A stretch of DNA of 15,275 bases from CAKSQF01 sp964569225 (GTDB lineage Bacteria > Bacillota > Clostridia > Oscillospirales > CAG-272): positions 1 to 15,275 of the forward strand of contig CAZMTU010000056.1 in assembly GCA_964569225.1 (NCBI GenBank), read 5' to 3'. The translations under genes and the position numbers were made by a program. The notes beneath the pieces are model-generated. The model saw only the letters and a program-made list of their open reading frames with translations, searched no databases and was not told the origin of the DNA. How positions within the stretch are numbered: the first letter of the stretch is position 1; every line of letters begins with the position of its first letter. This document shows, piece after piece, positions 1 to 6,071 of the stretch.

Positions 1-1
1 A

Positions 2-229
2 AGATGCCATGATAATGCCCGCTGCGAAAGCATGTGGGCCAGAATGAAATCCGAACTGTTATATGACCGTTATGATACGGAGAAGATGATTTCAGATGAA
101 CTGAAAACACTCATCTGGAGATATTTCATCAGTTACTGGAATAACCGGAGGATCTGTTCTGCGAATGGAGGTCTTCCTCCCATGGTAAAACGACAGCAAT
201 ACTATAATTCCCTGAAAGAAGTTGCGTAG
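2..229 (+). CDS. IS3-family transposase (OrfB, integrase core), C-terminal fragment
   Basis: The frame is open from the window edge, so the N-terminus is missing because of the window and not necessarily because of a mutation. Visible residues begin RCHDNARCESMWARMKSELL. The pattern DNA..ES followed by a K-x-E region is the end of the rve/DDE core of IS3-family transposases, and the Glu encoded at 26-28 is the likely third catalytic acid. The tail contains the typical YWNNRRICSANGGLPPM segment, equivalent to the YN..R.H..L...P motif that closes this family. The first internal Met at 32 is not a plausible start because the conserved catalytic segment lies before it. The protein would catalyse copy-out/paste-in transposition of its own element. 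Identification is strong at family level; the specific IS cannot be named. Confidence 0.85.
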   Translation, partial: RCHDNARCESMWARMKSELLYDRYDTEKMISDELKTLIWRYFISYWNNRRICSANGGLPPMVKRQQYYNSLKEVA

Positions 230-252
230 GATTCAAATCCTTGAGGAAAATG

Positions 253-270
253 TGTCAACTAATCTTGACA
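253..270 (+). repeat. Probable right terminal inverted repeat of the IS3-family element
   Basis: The sequence TGTCAACTAATCTTGACA ends with the CA dinucleotide expected at IS3-family tips. The transposase stop lies just before it, and foreign integrase codons start directly after it. The matching left repeat, which should read inward as TGTCAAGATTAGTTGACA, is outside the window. Confidence 0.6.
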
Positions 271-832
271 AAATCAGGATGCCATTGATTTTGAACGAGG
301 AACGATTTCCATCAAGCGAACCGTAACATCCATTAATTTGGGTGGCAAGTATCAGGAGATTGAAAAGGAATCGGCAAAAACAAAATCAAGCCTTCGGACT
401 TTACCGCTTGTGGGTAGCTTCAAGGAATACTTTATGCAGGTCAAGGAAGCACAGGAGTTGAACAAAAAGGTCTGTGGCGATTGCTACAACTATGAGTATG
501 ACGGATACGTGTTCGTGGGTGAAATGGGAGAAAGAATGAAGGCTAACTATCTGACCACACGTTTCCCTGAAATTCTCGAAAAGAAGGGACTGCGCCGTAT
601 GCGTTTCCACGATCTTCGTCATAGCTGTGCTTCATTACTACTTGCAAACGGTGTACCCCTCAAGCATATTCAGGAATGGCTTGGTCACTCGGATTTTTCT
701 ACGGCGGAAAATATTTATGCTCATCTTGATTACAGTGCAAAAATCACTTCGGCGCAAGCGATGGAAAGCGGATTGCAATTACCCGAAGCAGGCGGATTCA
801 CAAGTAGATGGAGCGGCAATACTTCAAATTGA
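269..832 (+). pseudogene. Tyrosine-recombinase integrase, N-terminally truncated (interrupted by the IS)
   Basis: The open frame begins right at the IS end and has no proper start or Shine-Dalgarno site; only a TTG at 338 could start a shorter product. The visible part is the C-terminal two-thirds of a phage/ICE-type integrase catalytic domain. It opens with DAIDFERGTISIKRTV, the strand segment that follows the first catalytic Arg in this family. It then carries the H-x-x-R box in RFHDLRHSCAS (His 608-610, Arg 617-619), the GH box in WLGHSDFSTAENIY (His 686-688) and the nucleophile Tyr at 716-718. The SAM-like core-binding domain, the N-terminal arm-binding domain and the first catalytic Arg are absent. 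It lies about 90 bp from a tRNA-Ser gene, the usual position for an integrase next to its attachment site. A functional recombinase is unlikely unless the other half is supplied across the IS. Confidence 0.88.
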
Positions 833-887
833 GGCAAGCATAAAATGTTGTAGGCTCTGACCACTTGTTCTTAAAAAATCAAAAAGA

Positions 888-922
888 AAAAAGCCTGAAA
901 TCGGCTTGATTACAGGCTTTTT
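888..922 (-). terminator. Rho-independent terminator behind tRNA-Ser
   Basis: A perfect 10-bp inverted repeat, AAAAAGCCTG (888-897) with CAGGCTTTTT (913-922), is separated by a 15-nt loop. Read on the minus strand it directly follows the CCA end of the tRNA and leads into a T-rich stretch (870-887). It also lies between the convergent integrase remnant and the tRNA and may stop transcription from both sides. Confidence 0.8.
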
Positions 923-925
923 CGG

Positions 926-1016
926 TGGCGGAGAGTGAGGGATTCGAACCCTCGTGCGATTTCACTCGCAACTCGATTTCGAGTCGAGCTCGTTATGACC
1001 ACTTCGATAACTCTCC
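926..1016 (-). tRNA. tRNA-Ser(CGA), CCA encoded
   Basis: The minus strand reads GGAGAGT for the 5' acceptor strand (1016-1010) and ACTCTCC for its partner (936-930), a full 7-bp acceptor stem. A G discriminator and an encoded CCA (928-926) follow. The anticodon arm is CTCGA/TCGAG around the loop CTCGAAA, giving anticodon CGA (codon UCG). A long variable arm, GCGAGTGAAATCGC, is typical of class II tRNA-Ser, and the T arm GAGGGTTCGAATCCCTC is intact. It decodes UCG. It sits next to an integrase remnant, and its anticodon-loop core recurs twice to the right (1165 and 1348), so it is also a probable integration target. Confidence 0.95.
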
Positions 1017-1030
1017 GTGTATTTTCTAAA

Positions 1031-1072
1031 CTGTAGTTTTCTCATTCGAAAACGATTTGGAGAGAACTACAG
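1031..1072. repeat. Hairpin upstream of tRNA-Ser
   Basis: Inverted repeat CTGTAGTTTTCTC (1031-1043) and GAGAGAACTACAG (1060-1072): 13 bp with one G-T type mismatch and a 16-nt loop. It lies 15-56 nt upstream of the tRNA 5' end. There is no T tract, so it is not a clear terminator. It could be a processing or recombinase-binding structure, or simply the relic of an element end. Confidence 0.5.
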
Positions 1073-1108
1073 GAGAGAACAGCAAAAAAATATTCGATTT
1101 TTAAGTTT

Positions 1109-1135
1109 CAAAACCCCGATGAATTAAGGGTTTTG
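1109..1135 (-). terminator. Terminator-like hairpin associated with the first tRNA-Ser remnant
   Basis: CAAAACCC (1109-1116) pairs with GGGTTTTG (1128-1135), 8 bp with an 11-nt loop. On the minus strand it stands about 30 nt behind the truncated tRNA-Ser at 1165-1204, where a tRNA terminator would be expected. The T tract after the stem is poor. A related hairpin follows the second remnant at 1293-1315. Confidence 0.4.
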
Positions 1136-1164
1136 TGCGGACGAAATCGCCAGACGGAAGAAGC

Positions 1165-1204
1165 ATTTCGAGTGCCGCACCTTCGACCTCTCGGACAACT
1201 CTCC
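1165..1204 (-). pseudogene. Truncated tRNA-Ser (5' half only), first remnant
   Basis: Read on the minus strand from 1204, the sequence begins GGAGAGTTGTCCGAGAGG, the acceptor 5' strand and D arm of a typical bacterial tRNA-Ser. It runs through to an anticodon loop CTCGAAA with anticodon CGA. After the loop the homology ends: the 3' side of the anticodon stem pairs poorly, and no variable arm, T arm or matching ACTCTCC acceptor strand follows. Its D arm differs from that of the intact tRNA at 926-1016 (GTCCGAGAGG versus ATCGAAGTGG). It therefore came from a distinct tRNA-Ser gene or a mobile element's copy, not a recent duplicate. No functional tRNA is expected. Confidence 0.7.
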
Positions 1205-1292
1205 GTATATGTTAAGCCTGAAATTCCGCAAAACCCCTTAGGGCAGAACAGCAGGACAGAACAACAAAATATTCAATTTTTTGAACCGATGC

Positions 1293-1315
1293 AAAGCCCC
1301 ATAAATAGGGGATTT
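1293..1315 (-). terminator. Terminator-like hairpin associated with the second tRNA-Ser remnant
   Basis: AAAGCCCC (1293-1300) and GGGGATTTT (1308-1316) form a short GC-rich stem with one mismatch and a 7-nt loop. It sits at the same relative place behind the remnant at 1348-1388 as the hairpin at 1109-1135 does behind the other one. The T tract is weak on both strands. Confidence 0.35.
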
Positions 1316-1347
1316 TGAGGTGGACAAAACTAACACATCAGCCGACC

Positions 1348-1388
1348 ATTTCGAGTCGAGATCGTTATGACCACTTCGATATCTCTCC
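1348..1388 (-). pseudogene. Truncated tRNA-Ser (5' half only), second remnant
   Basis: This 41-bp stretch matches the 5' half of the intact tRNA-Ser (976-1016) with only two substitutions: C to A in the stem segment after the D arm and A to T at the acceptor/D junction. It covers the acceptor 5' strand, the D arm and the anticodon stem and loop. Homology stops immediately past the anticodon loop, where ATGGTCGG replaces ATCGAGTT. The near identity points to a recent duplicate of the intact gene's 5' half, as left when an element integrates within the anticodon loop. Not expected to be functional. Confidence 0.75.
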
Positions 1389-1716
1389 TTATGAAATTGT
1401 TTTTGAATTTTGTGATATAACTGTGATGTGCCGTGCCGAAACGCCACGTGAAAAATTCAAGAAAACACGAGCATTTGAAAGATAAACAGAGGAAACGCGA
1501 GGATTCGCAATCTGTCGAGTGACGAGCATCCGAGATTTTGAGTTAGGTCCATTATACCAATTAAATATGCTTCTGAGCTTTTTATGGATTTAGTCTGATA
1601 CTTGATTAATGCGCCTATCTCTCAATCAAATGCCAGTATATTATAACACATTAAAAATAAAAATGCAAGAGGATTTAAAAAAAATGTAAATCAAATTTGC
1701 ATAACCCATTTAAGCA
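1389..1716. other. AT-rich gene-free stretch with a possible decayed tRNA
   Basis: No convincing coding frame was seen here. Around 1495-1575 the minus strand reads TTTAATTGGTATAATGG followed by AACTCAAAATCT and later GATTGCGAATCC, which recalls a D arm, a CAA anticodon loop and a T loop. The stems do not pair well, so it is at best a degenerate tRNA. The remainder is AT-rich spacer leading to the stop codon of the PAP2 gene. Confidence 0.3.
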
Positions 1717-2370
1717 TTATTTTATTTTATACCAAAGTTTGTTTAGATGAAGCAATCGTGCCAGCAGCATACCGGTTTCTGCAAATAAAATACCGCCGAG
1801 AATGTCTACAAGCACATGCTGTTTGGTAAAAATTACAGAAAAAAATACCAACAGTGTGAAAAAAAGTGATAAACCTTTATACCAGCGGGCTACTTTAGTA
1901 CAGCCGAATAATCCACGCCAAGCAAACCAGCTGATCAAACAATGAATAGAAGGGAAGAGATTATCGGGGGCATCTACTGTATATGTAAGCTGTAACAGCC
2001 ATGCCATTGGCTGAGAAGAATCAATTTCCGGACGGATGTTAGTGGTGGGCAGGATCAAGAAGCAAAGAAAGCAAAGCAGCTTTGCGACTGCTTCACCCGA
2101 AAAAAAGCGAGCGCAATGCGAAGGACTTTCACGGGCAGCCATTATGTAATTTACAATCCAAAATAGGTAGCAGCTAAAATAAATAATGGTCCACAAAGGA
2201 ATGACCGGAAGCGCTTCGTCTAAAGGTGTGGTCAAATCATAATGAAACCGCCCTGTGGTAAGCAGCCGCCCACCGTAATAGGCAACTAAATTGATCAGCA
2301 AGCAGAGCAGCAGCGGTTTTATCGCATAACAGGGAATCAGCTTTTGATTCATCAATTTAATTTTTTTCAA
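1717..2370 (-). CDS. PAP2-family membrane phosphatase (IPC-synthase/Aur1-like subgroup)
   Basis: A 217-residue polytopic membrane protein with about five to six hydrophobic segments. Family motifs are visible. DNLFPSIHC (137-144) is the PSxH motif with His 143. SVIFTKQHVLVDI (178-190) corresponds to SR(x5)HxxxD with nucleophile His 185 and Asp 189; the Arg of the textbook motif is not conserved, as is common in this Firmicutes subgroup. PTTNIRPE (108-115) fits the first motif's RP. Such enzymes remove phosphate from lipid phosphates or pyrophosphates at the membrane's outer face. Beside a polysaccharide locus, undecaprenyl pyrophosphate recycling is a reasonable but unproven substrate guess. 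The TTG start at 2370 is favoured because GGAG lies 6 nt upstream; the alternative ATG at 2352 has no such site. It is transcribed away from the next gene. Confidence 0.85.
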   Translation of the reverse strand: MKKIKLMNQKLIPCYAIKPLLLCLLINLVAYYGGRLLTTGRFHYDLTTPLDEALPVIPLWTIIYFSCYLFWIVNYIMAARESPSHCARFFSGEAVAKLLCFLCFLILPTTNIRPEIDSSQPMAWLLQLTYTVDAPDNLFPSIHCLISWFAWRGLFGCTKVARWYKGLSLFFTLLVFFSVIFTKQHVLVDILGGILFAETGMLLARLLHLNKLWYKIK

Positions 2371-2412
2371 TTTTTTCTCCGGTTTTTATATTGCTTTTAC
2401 AAATAGTTTAGC

Positions 2413-2426
2413 GCAAATTAATTTGC
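2413..2426. promoter_or_regulatory. 14-bp perfect palindrome, possible operator in the PAP2 leader
   Basis: GCAAATTAATTTGC is a perfect palindrome lying inside the predicted 5' leader of the PAP2 gene. The 10-mer GCGCAAATTA that starts at 2411 recurs at 2503-2512 beside the -10 region, where it overlaps another palindrome, TTTGCGCAAA (2500-2509). Two sites about 92 bp apart around a promoter suggest binding by a dimeric regulator, but none is identified here. Confidence 0.4.
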
Positions 2427-2521
2427 AGACCGATCTGTTTTGGGTTGATTTTAACAGTATTGTGAATGTACCGCTGCTTATAAAAGTCACTTGTTTGTAT
2501 TTGCGCAAATTATACGCGTTT

Positions 2522-2550
2522 ATTATAGCACAAAAAAATGCTGATTACAA
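2522..2550 (-). promoter_or_regulatory. Sigma-A type promoter for the PAP2 gene
   Basis: On the minus strand TTGTAA (2550-2545) and TATAAT (2527-2522) are separated by 17 nt. This predicts a leader of roughly 145 nt before the TTG start at 2370, long enough to hold the palindromic repeats noted nearby. Confidence 0.7.
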
Positions 2551-2604
2551 GTGGTTATAAAAAACAAAAGAAATGTACCTTTACGAAAAATTTATGAAAT
2601 GGAC

Positions 2605-2633
2605 TTGTATTCAGAGATATTTTATGATAAAAT
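2605..2633 (+). promoter_or_regulatory. Sigma-A type promoter for the SGNH hydrolase gene
   Basis: TTGTAT (2605-2610) and TAAAAT (2628-2633) are separated by 17 nt and lie about 35 nt ahead of the ATG at 2668. The purine-rich Shine-Dalgarno site GAGGAGAGG follows at 2647-2655. Confidence 0.65.
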
Positions 2634-2667
2634 AAACAAAACTATAGAGGAGAGGAATTAATTCATC

Positions 2668-3864
2668 ATGATGTCTGCGAATCGAAAGAAGCTGTGCGGC
2701 AAAATTGCGGCGGGGGGTGCTGTTCTTTTGGCGGTGGCTATTCCCGTGCTGGGATGGCTTTTTCAGCAGAATCAGATTCAGAATGCGGAAAGCGCCTCTT
2801 TGATGCGGCAGAATAAGCTTCAGGAGTATTGGACTGTTCAGCAGGAAAAAGATGACGCGTATTTTGAAACGATTGCAACAAAAAACGAACTGCTTGAGCT
2901 GCGTGAACAGGTTCTGAAGGCTATTAAAAACTCAATTCCGGGAATTGTCTGCTGGGGTGATTCGCTGACCGCGGGAATAAACGGCGGAGGAACTACCTAC
3001 CCTGGCGTGCTTCAATCGTTGATTCAAACTGAATTGGGAAATACCTTTAAACAATTGTTGTCTGAACAAAATATATCGGAAGGAAGCATCAGTCTGACGA
3101 TTCCGGTTATCAATATGGCGGTAGCGGGGGAAAGCAGTCTGACCGTTGCGGGTCGAAACGGCGCCATTCCTTTTGTTATTGCAGAGGATTTTGTGATTCC
3201 GGCAGGTGAAGATGAGTCAGTTCGGATCAGTTTTACCTCTCAAACGGGCGAGGATGTAAAACCGCTGTTGAAGGGTAATAAAGGAATGGAAAAGGTCATT
3301 ATAAACGGAGTCGAAGGACGTTTGGCAATTCAACAAATGTATGATAATGACGACTATTACGCCTACTATTTTACGCGCAGCGAAGCAGGGGAATCTGTTG
3401 AAGTATCTGCGGGAACAGAAATCGTAACTTTTCTTGCCGATTCTTACAGAGACTGTTTGCCGGTCATTATGTTGGGCTATAATGGCGGATGGTCCGATGC
3501 GGACGATTTGATCAGCCAAATAAATGCGATGCTGTCGAAACAGAATGACCCTAGTCGGTATATTGTGATCGGGCTGTCCTTTATGGAGAATATTGAATAT
3601 ATGGAACAGGTAAACGCCGCTATGCAGGAAGCGTTTGGTGAGCATTTTATAGATATACGAAGCTATATGAAGGAAAAAGGACTTGAGGATGCCGGAATTG
3701 ATCCAAGCGATGAGAACGTGAACGGATTGCCGTTTGCTTTATTGAGCAAGACCTATTGCTACAATGCCGATGGATATACACTGATCGCTAAGTGTGTCTA
3801 TCGGAAAATATATGAGTTAGGCTATATAGATGAAATATTTGCGGCGATAGAAACAAATGAGTAA
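2668..3864 (+). CDS. Membrane-anchored SGNH/GDSL-hydrolase-like protein
   Basis: 398 residues: a short basic N-terminus, one membrane segment (about 13-32), a Q/E-rich linker likely to be coiled (about 33-90), then an SGNH-type domain outside the cell. Block I is CWGDSLTAG with nucleophile Ser 99; a block II-like glycine sits in INMAVAG; and LGYNGGW fits block III (G-x-N). At the C-terminus the D-x-x-H block would be expected just before NADGYTLIA. The residue at the usual His position is Cys 364 (codon 3757-3759), so the esterase triad may be incomplete. Family members deacetylate or transfer acyl groups on glycans and lipids. The neighbourhood suggests polysaccharide modification, but activity is uncertain. 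The start has a Shine-Dalgarno site at 2647-2655; a second ATG follows directly at 2671. A strong terminator after the gene makes it monocistronic. Confidence 0.82.
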   Translation: MMSANRKKLCGKIAAGGAVLLAVAIPVLGWLFQQNQIQNAESASLMRQNKLQEYWTVQQEKDDAYFETIATKNELLELREQVLKAIKNSIPGIVCWGDSLTAGINGGGTTYPGVLQSLIQTELGNTFKQLLSEQNISEGSISLTIPVINMAVAGESSLTVAGRNGAIPFVIAEDFVIPAGEDESVRISFTSQTGEDVKPLLKGNKGMEKVIINGVEGRLAIQQMYDNDDYYAYYFTRSEAGESVEVSAGTEIVTFLADSYRDCLPVIMLGYNGGWSDADDLISQINAMLSKQNDPSRYIVIGLSFMENIEYMEQVNAAMQEAFGEHFIDIRSYMKEKGLEDAGIDPSDENVNGLPFALLSKTYCYNADGYTLIAKCVYRKIYELGYIDEIFAAIETNE

Positions 3865-3956
3865 AAAGATTGAGTATTGCACTGTCCTCAAAGCTGTTTG
3901 CTTTGGCAAGGTGTACGCGTGCTTTGATGTTCAATTTTGAAAACAGAAATAAAGCG

Positions 3957-3992
3957 ATAAGCTGCCGCAAAATGCTATTTGCGGCAGCTTAT
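3957..3992 (+). terminator. Strong Rho-independent terminator after the SGNH gene
   Basis: A perfect 15-bp stem, ATAAGCTGCCGCAAA (3957-3971) with TTTGCGGCAGCTTAT (3978-3992), has a 6-nt loop and is followed by TTTT. It lies about 90 nt after the stop at 3864 and separates this gene from the minus-strand material that follows. Confidence 0.88.
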
Positions 3993-3999
3993 TTTTGAG

Positions 4000-4250
4000 T
4001 ATTTTATGATTTATTAAAAGAATGCTTCCTCTTTTTTCAATCACAAGGATTTCAATATCCTGTCCATCAAATTTGCTTAAATTTTCTTCGGATTTGGGCT
4101 GAAATTCAGACAGCGGATATAAAGTTTATCGAATCTTAATTTTAGGACTGCTTCGATGGCATATGCGGCACAACGGCTTTCTTTTTCTCCACCTTTGCAG
4201 CCGCAAGTAAAATTATGGAGATATTGTTTTTTGACGCGGCTTCTCTGCAA
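4000..4250 (-). pseudogene. Decayed minus-strand gene of unknown family
   Basis: No full frame survives, but two overlapping minus-strand frames look protein-like. One (4250 down to the stop at 4077-4079, 57 codons) contains YLHNFTCGCKGGEKESRCAA, with a C-x-C and a further Cys that resemble a metal-binding knot. The other takes over around 4130 and contains SEENLSKFDGQDIEILVIEK. The second frame continues where the first ends, which suggests one ancestral gene broken by a frameshift and missing a start. I do not recognise the family. The stretch could also be coincidental; no Shine-Dalgarno site or start was found. Confidence 0.35.
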
Positions 4251-4277
4251 TCACAGGGGAGCAGTCAATTAAATTAA

Positions 4278-4323
4278 AAATCGTGCAAAAACATGAATTT
4301 TAATTTACGTTTTTGCACGATTT
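4278..4323 (-). terminator. Terminator behind the glycosylphosphotransferase gene
   Basis: AAATCGTGCAAAAAC (4278-4292) and GTTTTTGCACGATTT (4309-4323) form a perfect 15-bp stem with a 16-nt AT-rich loop. On the minus strand it lies just after the stop at 4335 and is followed by a run of Ts. The stem is AT-rich apart from its TCGTGC core. Confidence 0.7.
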
Positions 4324-4334
4324 GCGATTTTGGC

Positions 4335-5822
4335 TTATTCCGCCCCGCGATTGCGGAATACGACTCCTATCGTTTTGAACATAATTTTGAGGTCCAACCC
4401 AAGCGACCAGTTGTCGATATACTGACAATCCAGCTTGACTACTTCTTCAAAATCAGTAATATTGCTGCGGCCGCTTACCTGCCAAAGCCCGGTTAGCCCC
4501 GGTTTCATGGAAAGACGACGTTTATGATGACTGTGATACTGATTGTACTCTTCTACAGTAGGCGGACGGGTACCCACAAAACTCATATCCCCAAACAGAA
4601 TGTTCCAGAATTGAGGCAGTTCATCAATGCTGGTACGGCGAATGAAGCGTCCGACCTTCGTGATACGGGGATCATTTTTCATTTTGAACATAAATCCATT
4701 CATTTCATTTTTCTGCATCAATTCTTTTTTGCCTGCTTCGGCATTTTGATACATAGAACGCAGTTTATAGATATAAAAGGTGCGACCGTTTTTGCCGACC
4801 CGTTTTTGTTTGAAAATCAGTGGACCTGGAGATTCAATAAGCAAGGGAATGGCTATAATGGCGATAATTGGCGCGGAAAGAATGGTGCCAATCAGACCGA
4901 TAAAAAAGTCTATCAGTCGCTTTATTAAAAGATGGATCGGGTCGTGTTCGCAAGCCGCGCAGGTGAACATGGGCTTCCCGTTTACTGCCATGAGCGTTGG
5001 ACGAAGATTTAGATGAGGACTGGCGGAAATAGAATCGCACAGAGGGACGTTCACATGTACAACAACCCCCATACTTTCCATGGTTTCGAGAAAGGGAAGC
5101 AGACTGGTTCCGCTGTCATAGGGAATATCTATAAAAACCTCATCCAACGAGTCTTTTCGAATCCAGTCGATAAAAGAACCGAAATCCGCTTTTACCGGAA
5201 CCCCTGCGATCTGGGAGGGAGGTGGATTGGAATGATCTGCTCCCTTACCTGATGGAAAAACACTGAAATAATCGGATGAAATATCAGTGCGGTCAACCAA
5301 AGCAACGCCAACAATTTTTCGTGTCCACTGCTGCTGAAGTGCTTCAATGAATTCCTCAGCTCGGTCAGAGATGGTTATGATGCCAGTCAGGATGGCGCTG
5401 CGGGTATTTTTATAGGAGCGAATGAGAATCATTTTGGCAACTAAACGAAAAGTAAAGGAAAATATAATAAAAAAAATGGATGTAAGTCCCAGAAAGAAAC
5501 GGTAAGCGTTCCAAATGCTTTTTTGAGCAACGATCAGCATGGAAAAACAAGCGAACAGTATGATACCGGCGGCAATTCTGTTGGTAAAGAGTCGAAGAAT
5601 AGAATAGTCCTGCACATCCCTGTCAGAGCTGGTGATCCAAAAGCCGATTAAAAAGGATACCAACGTAATAACCGCAAGAAAAATAAAATCATTATCGGTA
5701 GCGATAATAAAATGATAACGCAATGAAAAGCTGATAACAAATGAACAGAGGACACCCAGCACAGCGGATACAAAATCCGTAAGGAAGAATACAATTAATT
5801 GAAGCTTGCTTTTAGGCAACAC
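4335..5822 (-). CDS. Polyprenyl-phosphate glycosylphosphotransferase (initiating sugar transferase)
   Basis: 495 residues with the WbaP/CpsE layout. Four N-terminal membrane helices (about 9-35, 47-65, 83-99, 108-128) are followed by a soluble Rossmann-like CoA-binding-type domain (about 140-280). A re-entrant/membrane segment (303-328) leads into the catalytic domain to the C-terminus. Catalytic features are ESPGPLIFKQKRVG (330-343), KLRSM, and RRTSIDELPQFWNILFGDM with the Asp-Glu dyad 400-401, then SFVGTRP and KPGLTGLWQVSGRS. It moves a sugar-1-phosphate (galactose, glucose or a related sugar; specificity not readable) from a UDP-sugar to undecaprenyl phosphate, the first step of repeat-unit assembly. 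The GTG start at 5822 has AAAGGA about 10 nt upstream. It is transcribed divergently from the main cluster, unlike many Gram-positive cps loci where it is internal. Confidence 0.93.
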   Translation of the reverse strand: MLPKSKLQLIVFFLTDFVSAVLGVLCSFVISFSLRYHFIIATDNDFIFLAVITLVSFLIGFWITSSDRDVQDYSILRLFTNRIAAGIILFACFSMLIVAQKSIWNAYRFFLGLTSIFFIIFSFTFRLVAKMILIRSYKNTRSAILTGIITISDRAEEFIEALQQQWTRKIVGVALVDRTDISSDYFSVFPSGKGADHSNPPPSQIAGVPVKADFGSFIDWIRKDSLDEVFIDIPYDSGTSLLPFLETMESMGVVVHVNVPLCDSISASPHLNLRPTLMAVNGKPMFTCAACEHDPIHLLIKRLIDFFIGLIGTILSAPIIAIIAIPLLIESPGPLIFKQKRVGKNGRTFYIYKLRSMYQNAEAGKKELMQKNEMNGFMFKMKNDPRITKVGRFIRRTSIDELPQFWNILFGDMSFVGTRPPTVEEYNQYHSHHKRRLSMKPGLTGLWQVSGRSNITDFEEVVKLDCQYIDNWSLGLDLKIMFKTIGVVFRNRGAE

Positions 5823-5932
5823 GGTTTTATAATCCTTTCATATTAATCACACATTAACCATTATTATAAACAAATTTATGGAAAAACGGTCCTATACAGA
5901 TGAAATACCAATATAATCTCCATATTTTTTAA

Positions 5933-5961
5933 ATTGTAGCATTGGGATTCAGGATTGTCAA
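5933..5961 (-). promoter_or_regulatory. Consensus promoter for the glycosylphosphotransferase gene
   Basis: On the minus strand TTGACA (5961-5956), a 17-nt spacer and TACAAT (5938-5933) form a near-perfect sigma-A promoter. The leader to the GTG at 5822 would be about 105 nt. It stands back to back with the promoter at 6043-6071, about 80 bp away, so one regulator could govern both. Confidence 0.78.
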
Positions 5962-6042
5962 GCTGGGTTTATGAACATCATGTAAAAAAAATATGTATGT
6001 ACTCTAAAATGTGAGAAAGTAGACGGAAAATCAAAATCTATA

Positions 6043-6071
6043 TTGCATTTTAAATAAAAATGTGGTACAAT
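6043..6071 (+). promoter_or_regulatory. Promoter of the exopolysaccharide operon
   Basis: TTGCAT (6043-6048) and TACAAT (6066-6071) are separated by 17 nt. Transcription would start near 6078, only a few bases before an ATG at 6085. This is one reason to prefer the later ATG at 6109 as translation start. No other comparably good promoter was seen between here and the window end, so the downstream genes are probably read from it. Confidence 0.75.

Larger units (their letters stand above)
1..270 (+). mobile_element. Right end of an IS3-family insertion sequence (left part outside the window)
   Basis: The segment holds the C-terminal end of an IS3-type DDE transposase. About 24 bp after its stop codon comes a terminal repeat at 253-270, TGTCAACTAATCTTGACA, ending in CA as IS3-family ends do. 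That 18-mer is itself an imperfect palindrome (TGTCAA/TTGACA). Directly after position 270 the sequence becomes the coding sequence of a tyrosine integrase, whose N-terminal part is missing. The element therefore appears to be inserted in that gene. The left end, the orfA part and any target-site duplication lie outside the window, so the IS boundary is inferred from the transposase stop, the CA end and the jump into integrase codons. Confidence 0.75.

Noticed and set aside
338..832. Reading the integrase as a complete small gene starting at TTG 338
   Set aside because: Conserved integrase sequence continues upstream of 338 to the IS boundary without a start, so the gene is truncated and not naturally short.
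1016..1400. CRISPR-like array suggested by three spaced similar units
   Set aside because: There are only three units, clearly tRNA-Ser derived, with diverged rather than identical repeats; no cas genes are seen.
3217..3645. 142-codon open frame on the minus strand inside the SGNH gene
   Set aside because: It lies antisense to a gene with clear domain motifs, has no Shine-Dalgarno site and no recognisable protein features.
4524..5252. Several plus-strand open frames opposite the glycosylphosphotransferase gene
   Set aside because: All are antisense to the catalytic part of that gene, overlap each other and look like frame shadows.
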